Source of the DNA: Erodium maritimum
Lineage: Eukaryota; Streptophyta; Magnoliopsida; Geraniales; Geraniaceae
NCBI GenBank assembly: GCA_963921825.1
Contig: OY997596.1
Span: forward strand, 2,051,001 to 2,115,000
Reading direction: 5' to 3'
DNA: 64,000 nucleotides
Shown here: piece by piece, positions 22,604 to 41,129 of the stretch
Layout: each line of letters starts with the position of its first letter
Numbering within the stretch: position 1 is the first letter of the stretch
Translations under genes and position numbers: made by a program
The notes under the pieces: generated by a model
Told to the model about the DNA's origin: nothing
Seen by the model: the letters and a program-made list of their open reading frames with translations, nothing else
The model's database searches: none

Positions 22604-22767
22604 CGGGTCTACAAGAGCATCCCCTACAATGGTGTTAGAATATTGTTGTGAATAACCGAACTTTTACCCTTTCTCTCTCCTGTGAAATACCATTTTTAGC
22701 CCTGTATCAACCCAAGCCGGACAATTTACATTCTCGGACATGTACATAGATACACAATGTGGTTCTA

Positions 22768-25700
22768 TTACATAAGCATCAAATCTGAGAGATCATCCAT
22801 AGGTATATCAAGTCCCATGGAGTCAAGATCCACCAACCCATCCTCCTCAAAATCCAACCAAGAGTTAAGATCCTGTGCCCCTCCAAGCTCTACAGGATCC
22901 AATTCATGCAGCTCCATGTTCATCAGGTCAAACGTCCCCTCTGGCGCCTTGGAAGCATCCCCAGAAACGCTATGAAGATCGTTCTTCTGCTCGGGCTTTG
23001 CCTTTGCTTTTGTTCTGCGCTCGCCCTTGAGGCCGTCTATGGATGATGATGGTCTTCTACCTCTCTTGCTTCTCTTCCCTTTGGTTTCACCACCAATATC
23101 ACTACTGGGGGATGATAATGATGATGTTATTCTCGACGAAGCACTCCCGATGATTCCTTGATGGGATCCGTGTCCCTTTGGAGTACTCGAAACAGCACCT
23201 GCAAGCAGCAAATTGGAACACAACCATCATATATGTATACTGTGCATATGACATATCGAAAAATGAAGATAAAATAAAGGGTTAATTGTCAAAAACTACC
23301 CTAAAGTATTGTCCACGAACGAAAAACTACCTAAAGTTTTGTCCACTGGCTTAGGGAGAAACTAGGATGAATGTTCAGAATGAATGGTCTGGGAAGTTCT
23401 TCGCGGATTCAGTAGATTTGTGGGCAATACAATACATAATGCATTCTAAAGTTGTGTGGGCAATTCATAATGCATTCTATAGTTGTGTGGGCAGTAGTTA
23501 GGGTGGTTTTTGACGATTAACCTGTTACGTTTTTCTAACGCAAGTCGGTGCACAAAACTTTGGGTAGTTTTTCGTTTGTGGACAATATTTTAGGGTAGTT
23601 TTTGACAATTAACCCTAAAATAAAGGATAGGGATAGTTGCCTAAAGAATATCACGTTAGGTTGGTGTCCTTATCTTCAAACCATTGCAGGTTGTGTACCT
23701 GAACTTAGTGAGCATTTATTTCAAAATGATGGGTTTGCCCTTGAAATTTTAAGTTTTAAAAAATAAAAGTAAAAAACAAGGCGCCAAAATTCGAAAAGTC
23801 GATAGTGTCATGTACTATCGACTTTTTTTATTTGCTTTTTAAAATTTCAAGGGCAAAACCACCATTTTTAGAACAAATTTACACAAAATGTAACAAAATA
23901 CAAGCTCAATATCATAACCCGCAACAGTTTGAAGATAAGGGCACCAACCTGCAAAAAGTCAATAGCACACTGTACTTTTTTACAAATAATAGGATATTCA
24001 GTTGTGACATATGAATGTTTTGTTCAGTCAACATCATAAAAATTAAGGAGCCATACAATGATGACTATTGCTCTACAACTTCAGCATGTAATGTATTGGG
24101 ATAATTGCAAAAGAGTAACCTTGACGTATTCACTTTTTGCAACTCTTAGCCCTCTTTTTTGATAATTACAAAGTTCCCTAAACTTTTCTTTTTATCTCAC
24201 TTTGTATAAATTTGTATGAAAATGACAATTTTACCCTTGAACATTTAAATTTTAAAATAATAATTAAAGAATAAATTCAAATTTTCATACACCTTAAATT
24301 TCTTCTACGGTACAAAGAGGAAGAAAATTTGGATTTTTTTACATATTATTTTTTAAAATCTACATTGTAAGGGTAAAATCGTCATTTTTATACAAATTGC
24401 AACAAAAGACAAGTTCATGGTACTTATTTTTTGTAATTATCAAAGAAGAGAGCTATAAGTTGCAAAATATGAATACCCCAGGGTATTCTTTTTTGCAATT
24501 AACCCTAATGTATTTATTGGTAGCTAAGAACAAACGCTTATGTGTTCAAGCTAACGTACCCGATCCTCTAGCTTCTTCTTGATGGTTAGAAGCTTCATTA
24601 TATGTATTACTAGCAGTTCCCGATCCAACACAATCAGCAGATTTTGTGTCGTTGCTACAAGGAGGAGGTGCAGTGAATACAAGATCTTGCAGTGGTGGCT
24701 TGCTGAAACAGCTAATGCCCGTATCATCAAATTTTCGACACCTGACAAGAGTGCGCTTGATAAAAGCCAGTGCATTTTGCCTTGAAGCCTGACAGGCGGC
24801 ACTTTTTGAAGCATTATTCCCTCGGCAAGCCTGTATAAAGCGACCATTTTCAAAATTCAAATTTCTAATTACATGCACATGGCTACCTTTATGAATAATT
24901 GCCCACAAAACAGTAAATTTTGTCTAGGACACATGTCACCATTGTAAAAATAAAAAATAGATGAAAGCCATAAAATAATTGAATTTTTTTCTTTAAGAGG
25001 GTTTAAAATTTTATAGTATCCCGAAACTACTCATTCTTATCCTTTAATCTTCCGGCTCCAATATATTTTTGTGAGGATTTCTAGAACAGAATCAAAATGA
25101 AATTGGATACTTCACACTAACGTGTAACTCATGTAACAAAAAAAAACAAATACTCTGGTTGTTTCCGTCTGTTTTATAAGGGTAGTCACGTGCCTGTAGA
25201 AAATTTACTATAGGGTCATATGTTTGGGGAAATTTACTATAGGGTCATATGTTTGTGGGAAATTCATAAAGATAGTTATATGCAATTTACCCAACATACA
25301 ATGTCTTTGATGGTTACTCTATTATGAAAAATGATCTCCAGAAAATTTATTTTACGAACAAAAACAAAAAAAAAATTGGGAACAACACTCGTAAATTTTC
25401 AAGTTAAGGTATGAAGATGGAAGATCTAATATGCAGCATAATTTTAGATCAGCAAGCAATGTTCTAAGAATGAAGCACATCTCAAAATGTAGACAACAGT
25501 GACTGAGTGAAGGGACAAACAATTACCAGTCGTTTTCGGTATGCAATCTCAACAAGTTGATCCATGGCAACCTGTTCCTTGTTCCTGCAATAAAGAGCCA
25601 TTGTTACAAATCAAGCAAGAGTTGAATTTAGGGATAATTGCAAAAAATTGCAGTGAGCTATGCTTGTTTTGCATATACTATTGGCAAACTATTTTTTTTG

Positions 25701-28700
25701 CAACTGACATCGTCCAACCAGTTTCTGTCTGCAAATCCATTAACGGGGTTATTTTTTTTTTTTTTGCAATAAGTCAAAAGTACTCACACAAAAATGCATA
25801 CATAAGGGTTCCAAATTTCCAAACACGTATAACATAAAGGGAAAAACTCTCATTTCTTAAAAAAATTAAAGTCACGTGACTGTCACATGACGAATTTCCG
25901 TTAAAGATAACAGATTTGCAGATGGAGAATAGTTGGAGGATGTCATTTGCAAAAATAAAATAAAATAGTTCAGCGTAGTATTTGCAATCATCCCTAGAAC
26001 TTATGTAATATTTTCATGCTAAAAACATAGACCCTCCTACCGCTTCTCCTCATCCCTCCTGTCCTGAATAGCTTTATCAACTTTTTCCAGTTTCTTCTTT
26101 TTCCTTCCAACCTATCAGTCAGTCATGGATGGCTTAAGCATAAATCAATCATAGGAAACTTAAGGAGAATTTTCAATAAACCGAGGCACATATCAAATAA
26201 GCAAACTCTTGGGAAATTTAAGTCTTGTTAGGATTATCCGAAATGCAACCTGTTGGTACAGCACTTCCTTAAGTTCCATGATATCTTGATTGATCATTTC
26301 CTCCTCTGCTAGATCAGGCTGTGGAAAAGTAAATGAGTGTAAGAATATATATGACTACTAATCAAGGCATGGAATTAAAAAGAATGAGCCGGTTCTGGAG
26401 ATAACCGATCTTAAAATGAGAACCGAGGAACCTGTCACTTTTCATTGAGTGATACTTTTTGTCAGAGTATGAATTGGTTTCATTACAGTATAAAGTAGTT
26501 TTCATTGAGATATACTTTTCGTTAGAGTGTGAAGCAATTTTCATTAGAGTGTGAAGCAGTTTTCATTGTTCAATTTTCATTGGTTCACTGTTTAGTTTTC
26601 ATTGAGTTATGTAGAACTTTAATGGTTCCTAAGTTCCCATTTTAAGCATTAGTTCTCACTTGATCCACTCTTAACCAAGAAAGCTTATAGGGATAATTGC
26701 AAAAAAGTACCCTGAGGTATTTACTTTTTGCAACTTGTAGCCCTCTTCTTCGATAATTGCAAAAAAAACGCCTTCAACTTGTCGTTTTGTTGCATTTTTT
26801 TTAAAATATTGATTTTACCCTAGGAAATTTAAATTTAAAAAATGATAATTAAAGAACAAAAAATCCAAAATTTTATATCCCTTCAACTTTTGGGGAATAT
26901 GAAAAATTGGATTTTTTATAGGTTATTTTTTAAAATTTAAATCATAAGGGTAAATTGCCATTTTTATACAAATTGCAACAAAAATTTCATGGTACTTTTT
27001 TTTTGCAATTTTCAAATAAGTATGCTACAAATTGCAAAAAAATGAATACCTCAGGGTACTTTTTTGCAATTATTCCAAGCTCATATATGTGAACTAATAA
27101 TAGCTTACCAATGTCTCAGGATATAAGCCAATGCTTTGTAACTCCAGCAGAAGTCGATCATCCAGGCACATTGACTGATATCCAGAATCAGATGAAGATA
27201 AACCTGATATATTTGATTCCCCTAGATCACATATTTCACTGACAAACTCCATATCTGAATGAGAAAAGGCATCATTTTTCTGCCACTTTTCATCACTATG
27301 CAAAGAATTGGGTGTGCCCGAACTCCTCAAAAGGTCCCTTCTTGACTCAACCTCAGATCCCATTCTACACCTTTCTTTGGATTCATCATCGACATGATTA
27401 CAGGAGCCAGAGTGTGAGCCATCACTCACAAACCGAAGAGACATACTTTTCCCCTCACCATACCACTCTTCAGTTTCATCTTCTTCAATCAAAGCAGAAA
27501 GTACTCTTTGATACAACGGAGTAGATTTGTCCACCTTGCTATCGTCAGATCTTCCGCGTGAAGCATCAGTACCGGCTAATTCTTTATATCTGACGCCAAA
27601 CACTGCTGATAGATCATCATCAAGCTCCTTTGCAAAGCTTAGCTGTTACAAATTCACGAGAGAATGTAAGTCTCTGGCACAAAATTATTCACGAATTATT
27701 GAAACATATCCATGTACCTGTTGCTTCAGGTAGGATGTGTCTTCTGAGCCGACAGAAGCAAAAACATGTTCCATTTTCTTCCAAAATGGACCAGAACAAG
27801 CGAGATCTGAAAAAAAAAATAGTTTGTACTTTTTAACAATGAATGTGGTTTATAATTACAAAACAGGCTTCCCCAGGTTGAGACACATACCTCTAGCATT
27901 AAGTGCAGAAGTTTTAGCTGCATACAATTCCTCGTGATCATCAGATTCAACTGCAAATTAACAAATCTGTACATAATAAGCAAGAGTGCTGGTGAAAGAC
28001 AGCAGCAAAAATTCCAGTGAAAGTTTGGTGCATATATAAGAACAAAGGAACAAAGAGGAGAAAACTGAAAACCATCTATGTCATTGGATTGAAGTTTTTA
28101 ACGGCTAAGATGTTTCCAAACTTAAAGTTCGGAAACTTGACTTAACATTGGAAAGTTACGAACTTTGGGAAGTTCTAAACTTGAGTTTTGTTTGGAAAGT
28201 TCCAAACTTAATATAAACCGTTAAAATTGCAATATAATAGTTATGATTAGTTTCTAGTTTTCATATTTCACTTCCCAAATGTTCCCCTAAATAAACACAC
28301 ACACACATAAAATAGAGAGGTTGGATCAAATGACTAGGAGGTCTTAGAATACAAAATCAGAAATGAGGTGAAAGTCCCTTAGGTTAGGTTAATAAGAATA
28401 TATTGATGAGTATCAGCATATAATAGTAACTACCAAGCGAAAGTTTTGACAGTTATCTCTCTCTCTCTCTGAAATCCAAAATTACAGACATTCCAGCATG
28501 TAAAAATAATGCATACAAGGCAATAATTGGATAGTTCTTTTCTTACTACCTGCATAAACTGAAGAACCAGCATTCGGCATTGCCCCAACTCGGGATGCAG
28601 CCTTTTGATCTTTTGGCTTCTTTGATGGTGGACGGCCATATTTACTGAGATGATGAAAATATTATCAAATAGTGAGGATTCTGTCAAAAGACAAACACAA

Positions 28701-31648
28701 ATCCAACATATTGTTCTATAATCTTTGTAGTAAGAAAAGTTCAAACACCTTTTAATCTTGTCAGGATTATGCCTAGCGCTCTTAAATGGCTTTGTTGTTG
28801 GTAAATTCTCTAACTTTTCCCTTCCTGGAGGTATACCAGGCCTTGTCACTGATGAACTTCTTCCACTAGTAGGTGCTTGGTTCTTCCTTACAGGCAATGC
28901 AAAAGTTCCAACTTTATGAGCAGCATTCGTAGCAATCTGACCACTATAAGTTCCTTTTCTTCTGAATCTTTCTTCCCAGTCCCCTGATTCTTCACCCTCT
29001 GATAACCCACCAGAAGATGAGACATTCACAAGCTTTCTTTTGAATTTTGGGGTATTTTTACCCACACTGGAATTAGATAACGCAACGCCAACTGGTGCAA
29101 TATGAGTTTCAACATGGTCTGTGACAGGAGAAGCTAGATTTGACCTCCGCATTCTTGACTTGTTATGTGGTCTTTGCCCAACCCACCGGGCTATCGAATG
29201 TGAAGAGGGATCAGTAGGTATTAAATTCTTTGGATTGTTCACTTCACCTGACGTTTCAACATTCGGTGCTGAATTTAATACCATAGCTGAACCAGTACGG
29301 GGTGCCCTTGAGATATTAGCTTTAATTTGAGTACTTGAGCTTCTTGCAGGGTTATCATCCCAAATGTTGGACCTGGTTAGTAGGGTGAATTGAATTGATA
29401 AGCACATAAACAAAAAAACAATTAAAAAGAAAAGGCAGTATGAAGAACATTTTCTGCTGATGCGATCAAACAGGAGACTTGATTGTTTCCAATCTAAAAA
29501 CATTCATACTTGTTCTTTCCTTTTGAAACCTTATGCTCTAGCATAGATGTGCGGTCCCTTGAAAGAGGAACACTTTCTGGCTCAGTCCTGAAAACTGTAC
29601 TGGCATTTGAAGTAGAAGGCTCGGAAGAACCTTCCAACCGGTTGATTCCACCAACTCCGGCCATAGATTTCAATCTGTAACACATAAAAGAAAAGAAGAA
29701 GCATATTTCACTCCCTCAAATTTGGATGGGTATAACAGCAAACTTTGAAACTATTAATAAACAAAAATAACCTTGCACAAATTAAGTGACATGAATTGAA
29801 AAAAATAGCAGGCAATTTCACCAGAAAATCGAAGAAATAAAAAATCATATCTTTACCCCATAGAAGACAGATAGAGTTTTGTTTGAATGGTTTGATAAAA
29901 TGATCGAATACATATCTAGTAGAGCCTGTATTCTATTCTATTATGGTTTATCTAATGTACCTATACGGCTTTAATAATATATCAGTTTCAATGAAGTGTA
30001 TAACATTATAAATTTACCATTATACAAGAATATGTTAAAATAGATTAATAACAGGGTATGGAAAATTTTGGAACCTTTCCTTTCCAAAAACCAAATTTGG
30101 AGGGTATACATTTTTTCCATTGTGGGTCATTGGGGATCCCCTCAAGTCAAAATCTTTACTTTCAGATAAAACTAAATAGAGGGAAAAGTGAAATATAGTT
30201 CAGCATCAGAAAACAGAATTTTAGGTGGATTGTTAGTTAAGTAACCTGAAGCTTTGGGCATCACCAGATCGCAACATAGAATCACCAATCATCTTTGGAT
30301 GCATAGCCCGTTTAACATCTCGGTCAGCATTCATTACTCTGTTACCCACTGATCCAACAGAACGTTTCTTTTTTATCCTTTTATCCCACCCATCACCACC
30401 AGTATGGAGCATATCTCCATCCTTCTCCCCGGCCATCTGACACCTTGAGATTGCACTGGGTCTACCACTTGCCTGGTGACATTTAAAAGTGACAATAGTA
30501 TCAAAATGAAAGGAAAACCTAAGATTCATTGCCTTGGAAGCTTAGTGCGCAACTAGTAAATAAAAGAGATGGGAAAAAATCCTATACAGTAAATCTTGCT
30601 CAGGTTAAGGGTAAAGTGAATGAAAGATAAATTGTCTTTTGCATGAAATCTCATTCACAATAGAGGGTACAAATTCAAAGCAGAACACAAAGACTAAAAG
30701 TGTAAAAATATGTCACATTTTCAACATTATCATTCATGTACTAACCTCACCATCTACCACAAATGTATGTGCACGCTTGTTCAGCTCAAGACTCTTGGGT
30801 CTCTCTTCCAATCGCTGAGGTGTGATGTCACAAGAGCTTCTATGTATTTGGCTTCCCATCTTTGTTAACTTTGCTTCGCTTCGGTGCCGCTTCTTTGAGC
30901 TTAGTGTGTCCTTATATGTATCCAATTTATATATATTTTCGTGCAGCAACTTCACTCGGTTCCTGGTAGAAAAATAACACAAATTCAAATACAAAGCATG
31001 TCGTGGTGCAGATAACAATGACACAAAAATGTGAAAGAATTAACGTAATATGTCAGGATACATGATGGGTTCCGAAACTTGAAAGAAACAGATCCTAGTG
31101 GTTGTACAACAAAGCCTCAAACATGAAGAGCACATTTAATAATTTGTGTGATCATTTATACTTACAATCCTAACACTAACAGTGGTGAATTATAGCATAG
31201 TAAGCAAGAAACAAAAGAAACGCTGTAGAGTGAAACTGATAACAATCATGCAAGTCTAGCATACTAAATTTCCACAACCATGCCATTGCTACGTCAAATA
31301 CGCTGCATCACCAGGACACTATATATGCATGACCAACCACATGCGCAGAAGACAACTTAGCTGAAGAAAAGTGAAGAAACCTTACCTGGCAATATTTGAA
31401 GAGTCTTGCACACTATTTTTTATATGCTTAAGTTCCTCTGCTGCAACTGGTTTGGAAGGCTTAGAATGTGTAGCTCTGAATGAAGAATCCTGCCCTGTGC
31501 TTCCAAAAGGTACCCCCAGAGCCCTCCTTAGCTCTCCAGAGCGTGTATGCTTCTGATTCCCTAATGTAATTGGCTCCAGTGGCAGACACTGGGTCAATGG
31601 TGGCATGACAGTACTCTCACGGGTTGAATTACCCCCAGAACCTAGCAT
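22768..31648 (-). CDS. Uncharacterised plant 'SRRM2-like' protein, 14 coding exons, 1057 aa
   Basis: Exons (minus): 31386-31648, 30746-30962, 30246-30472, 29510-29674, 29372-29... i.e. 28749-29372, 28550-28644, 27891-27950, 27718-27806, 27109-27642, 26250-26318, 26041-26111, 25527-25584, 24560-24830 and 22768-23198. All junctions are GT-AG, phases close and the sum is 3174 nt. It matches, from memory, the conserved plant family automatically called serine/arginine repetitive matrix protein 2-like (about 1100-1300 aa, no named domain, function unknown). Recognisable blocks are TRSGELRRALGVPFGS early in exon 1, KKKRSVGSVGNR in exon 3, NIWDDN at the start of exon 5, a basic coiled-coil-like stretch at residues 782-805, and an acidic C-terminus with DLNSWLDFEEDGL and GLDIPMDDLSDL. 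The start at 31648 lacks the N-terminal extension seen in relatives. A disordered nuclear protein is likely but inferred. Confidence 0.88.
23279..23615. mobile_element. Family C MITE (337 bp) with exact 9-bp target duplication
   Basis: Starts gggttaattgtcaaaaacta and ends tagtttttgacaattaaccc. It is flanked by exact 9-bp copies of taaaataaa at 23270-23278 and 23616-23624. It lies in intron 13 of the SRRM2-like gene. Confidence 0.88.
23630..23992. mobile_element. Family F foldback element
   Basis: Left block 'ggttggtgtccttatcttca' pairs with right block 'tgaagataagggcaccaacc'. A second copy is at 35208-35870. It sits 6 bp from the end of the preceding family C target duplication. Confidence 0.7.
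24098..24505. mobile_element. Family A MITE (408 bp), exact 9-bp target duplication
   Basis: Starts gggataattgcaaaagagta, ends ttttttgcaattaaccc. Flanked by exact copies of taatgtatt at 24089-24097 and 24506-24514. Same intron (13) of the SRRM2-like gene as the two preceding elements. Confidence 0.9.
24862..25292. mobile_element. Family D element
   Basis: Shares 'catgtgtcaccat'-type and 'ttcataaagatagttatatg' blocks with the copies at 16150 and 52714. It contains a short internal direct duplication of 'aaatttactatagggtcata' near 25210-25250. Uninterrupted copy, intron 12 of the SRRM2-like gene. Confidence 0.65.
25631..25994. mobile_element. Family B MITE in intron 11 of the SRRM2-like gene
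   Basis: Starts gggataattgcaaaaaattg, ends tttgcaatcatccc. Flanks ttgaattta and tagaactta agree at 7 of 9 positions, compatible with an old 9-bp duplication. Internal landmark: aagtcacgtgactgtcac. Confidence 0.65.
26385..26658. mobile_element. Small inverted-repeat element rich in TTTTCATTG
   Basis: Ends pair imperfectly over about 35 bp: left 'cttaaaatgagaaccgagga', right complement of 'ttcctaagttcccattttaa'. The interior has about eight copies of a ttttcatt(g/a) motif in one orientation. It lies in intron 9 of the SRRM2-like gene, between exon 10 and the family A copy. Confidence 0.55.
26690..27076. mobile_element. Family A MITE, 9-bp target duplication with one mismatch
   Basis: Starts gggataattgcaaaaaagta, ends cttttttgcaattattcc. 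Flanks are aagcttata (26681-26689) and aagctcata (27077-27085). Its right flank is only 24 bp from the exon at 27109-27642, i.e. just inside the intron's donor side. Confidence 0.88.
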
Positions 31649-32412
31649 TCTGATTTCAATCCCTAACAAAACTTCACAGCCAGTCAAAACTAGCCCTAAT
31701 TAACCGACTCTTCAACAGAAATCAACTACCTTCCCTACCAAACAGCTGTCACGCAATGGCCCGAGGAAATGGTAAGTTTCCTCTAAATTTTCATCCGAAC
31801 ACGTCACAGGATATAAACTTCAATGCAGTCACCTATAATAGGGAAAAAAAGTCAGAAAACAAAACTGTCTTATATCATCGAAATAGTTGAGAGAACTGAA
31901 GACTCATCAATTAGGCATTTTGCAGCTATTCCTCAGCAAATTTGTATGCTTTTTGTAATCCTGATTGATTTTCTGATCACCCAAACAGAAAAAGGGTGGC
32001 ACCCAACTAAGATTCATACTAGTGGGTTCAAGTATCTATCTTATACTGGACTCCCCCCATAGAAACTAGAACCCCAAAAGAAACAAAAAACCATTGCACC
32101 CTATTTTTCTAGCACCTAGAATCTCAAACTAAACATGCCAATGATCAAAATTAGAGCTCCATAGAAACAAAAATTCATTGCACCCTATTTTTCTAGCACC
32201 TAGAATCTCAAACTAAACATGCAAATAATCAAAATTGCAATCTGTTCAGTGCCAACACACAGAAGGAAATGAGCACAAAACAAAACCTCCCATCTTCCCC
32301 AAAACCCCAGTAAACAAAACCTCCAATCAACCAACCCTAGCGTGCACATCAACCAGGCTTGAAATCCCTAATTTCTATTACCAAACACATACAAAATAAT
32401 TGAACACTTACC
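31649..32412 (-). promoter_or_regulatory. Leader of the SRRM2-like gene with intron and tiny uORF
   Basis: A leader exon ending at 32412 (donor GTAAGTG) and an acceptor before 31832 (TATAG) give a leader intron at 31833-32411. The second leader exon contains one upstream ATG at 31794 with a stop three codons later (ATG AAA ATT TAG, ending 31783). No other ATG lies between it and the proposed start at 31648. Confidence 0.55.
32058..32236. repeat. Tandem duplication of about 95 bp in the leader intron
   Basis: The block beginning ccatagaaac and including ttctagcacctagaatctca and actaaacatgc occurs twice in direct orientation (about 32058-32152 and 32159-32236), the second copy slightly shortened. 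Confidence 0.85.
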
Positions 32413-32649
32413 ACCCAATTTCATTTCCCAGGGGTTTCCCAGCACCCGAAGAGAAGCTGAGATCAACGAGATCAAGCTCGGATCTGGCAAAGCTAGACGA
32501 GCTCCGGAAACCCTAAGACGAACGAGATTTATCGAATCTGGGCCGATTCAGGTGAAATTGAAATGGGATAAGGTCAGAAGAAGGAGAAAATTGAGCTATG
32601 GAAGTGAAGATAGGCTGAGATAAACGAGGTCAAGCTCGGATCATCGAGA

Positions 32650-34934
32650 TCAAGCCATCTACGTACACGCAGAGGAGATACGACTTCAAGGTCATAGCGC
32701 GGGAGAGGATTGTGCACGAATATATACCGACCGTATATTTTTATACGTACCGTATATTTATACGCTTACGTCATTATAGTTTTGTTAATTTTAAAAAATT
32801 AGGTTGATTTTGATTATTATTACAAGATAATCGAACTAATCCAATTAATCGAGTATAATTCAAAAACTTAACCCCGTAAAGCCCTAGCCGTCGTTGCCAC
32901 CGCCTCCAGCGGTGGCTCTTCCTTTTCGATCCTTTGTGTTTTTCGACAATTTTTGTTCATCATACATGGTATGGTCGCTCCTTTTGGGGTTTCCTCGATT
33001 TGTCCCCTGTTTCGGATCGGTATACACTAGTTTTTCTCTAATTTACAGGGTTTAGAAAGCGGTGCTGCTATGGATTTGTTCTCCGGTGAGCTGTGGAGGC
33101 CAGGGGTGTTGTTGGGAGGTCATATAGTGGCTCACATATATTATGGTTTGGGAAGCAACATCAACGAGATAGAGTCTGGAAGCAAATTGCACCGACCTTG
33201 ACAGGGCGAGGTATACGTCCCTACACATACCCCGTTGTTCGTCCTTCGACTCATTGGTCCTGACGAGTTTGCGTAGCAGTCCTCGAATTGTTGTTGGGGC
33301 CAATAAGGGCTCGTGTTCGTGGTCCACGACAACTCATGACAGTTTTCGATTTTCCACCTACTGTTGGCGTCACACCGGGGGGGGGGGGGTGATTGATTTG
33401 TGGTTCCAGCCATTCTTGTTCCATGAAATTGTATTTCCACTCTTGTTACACTAACGATGGGGGGTTTGTACGGTGGGGAGATCCATTTCTTCCTCCTGTA
33501 GCGGTCATAGTCGCAAGATCGATCATCTCTGCCTTTCATCTAGGTACACCTCGAGAGGTCAGGGAACCTTATGTTGATCCAGTATTGCTCTTCCCCGAGG
33601 TTGTTCTTGACTTATCAATACCGTCGATGTGCGATCTAATATTGGATGTTGCTCAGAGGGGGCTCGACGTCCGTCCATAACAGTTGCTCCTGAAGAAGCG
33701 GCCACTTCTCCCACTCACGACAGTAGATTTTGAGTAGGTGGCGGTATCAACCGCAAGGACCTACCTGAACCGGGTTCCATGGTAGGGCCACATATCGTCG
33801 TTCCGATGATAGCGTTGGTTCATGGGTCGTAGTAAGAGGTATGGGCCAGTGAGGGGTGGGAATGGTGCTTGTGCCGGTGATAATGGTGGTGGGGGTATTG
33901 AAGGTGTAAAAGCTTACGCCAATAGTGATGGATGCAGGTAAAATTGGTTGGTGATGGTTTGAGATACTTTCATGTGTCGTCATATCTTATCGTTCCATAC
34001 CATAGTGATCTGAGACGGTAGTGAACGAGAAGATTACTGAGGAGAAGGATATTGAGGAACAAAGACAAACTCTTGCGACGACGGTCTGCGGCGGATTGAA
34101 AAGGTGGAGAGAGATCAGCAATCCTAAAGAAGTAGTCATCAGTTAGTTTTCTTAACAACCTCCAACGTCCTTTCCTTCCTCCACAATAACCTCTGGTGGC
34201 CTCTCTAAACCACCGAACCTTTTCTTACTGACTTCCTTTCCGAACCACAACTCTTCCTCTTTCCTTCATGAAGGTAAGTTAATTTTTGTTGTTTAAATTG
34301 GTAGAATTATTAGTCAGTTTTATTAATTCAATCATCAAAATTGTAGGGTTTAGGCCTCGGAATGGATTGAGTTATTATAATTGGGATTAGGTTATTATTT
34401 TGATTAATTAATGATTGAATTCCAGACGATTTAGGGTGTTGAAGATCAGCAAACATGATGATTTTGGTGAAATTAGAACTAGAAGCAATTCAACAAGTAT
34501 CAAATCTCAGTACTTCAATATCATCTGAATACAAAGGGAAGTCGAGTGACTTCCCGATTCGATGAAAAAAAATATATAATTCAATGCATCTGGCAATCAC
34601 AGGTTATAATACAAATTGTTATAATTTCACCATTTGACCTTTGTTTCTAACATACACACCATAAAGGCGAGGCATTATCAGTAACACACCACCTTTCGAT
34701 TATCATCAAAAAACACCCGGATTTGGGTCATTTTGCCCCAAAAAACCACTGATAACTGAGAAAGGTGACTGCAAATCAGCGTGTTTTTGGATAATATGAA
34801 AGGTGACAATGTGTTACTAATAACCCATCACCTTTAGAGGGTGTTTTTGATAGCGAAAGGCCATAATGGGTATGCAGATAGCGTCTTCCCTTATAATTGC
34901 ACTCAACCTTGCAGATAAAGGAACCACAATATCA
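32650..34934. other. Intergenic between the SRRM2-like gene and SKD1
   Basis: No gene recognised. 33050-34160 has several short overlapping frames and GC-richer composition suggestive of retroelement debris, including a G11 run near 33378. At 34650-34860 there is an imperfect foldback with repeated 'cacctttcg/cgaaaggtg' blocks. Confidence 0.3.
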
Positions 34935-40615
<5,681 letters not shown>

Positions 40616-41129
40616 ATCTTCTTCTCGATCTCGATCCACACACAAATCGCATAGAAAATCGCGGGTTTAAGCAACGATCGGAAGAACAGAGAAAAAAAAT
40701 CAGCAAAGCCCTAGAAATTTGAGTTGAACTCGTTCCAGAGACGATAAGCTTCTGTACGAGATTTCTCGGAGACAGCGAGAAAGTTATTGGCTTTCCTGAG
40801 AAAGCAGAAGATGGAGCTAAAATCGGAGCTGAGATCGGAGCAAGGAGGTGTGTTGACGAAGGATTTCGGAGTGATTTGATCGTGAGAGAAGAGAGGAAGC
40901 AAGAGGATGGTCAAAGGCTTTTGCTTTTCGTTTCTTTTTTTCTTCCCTTTTTGCAATTGTATTTTAATTCTTAATAATGTCTAAATATCACAATTTTGTT
41001 TATTTAATATTATTGTTCAAAATAATTTTTAAATATTTATCACGGTTTTTGTCTTAATAAAATTCATGTTCTAATTCAAAAAATATATTATTAATTGTAA
41101 GTATTAAGAATTTCATTATTTCTTACATA

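Noticed and set aside
26362..26700. Possible CRISPR-like or satellite array of TTTTCATTG
   Set aside because: Repeats are short, irregularly spaced and bounded by inverted ends, which fits a small transposon in plant DNA.
40616..40645. Ten-residue upstream extension of SKD1
   Set aside because: Family N-terminus is MYSNF, encoded at 40615; the extension is not conserved.
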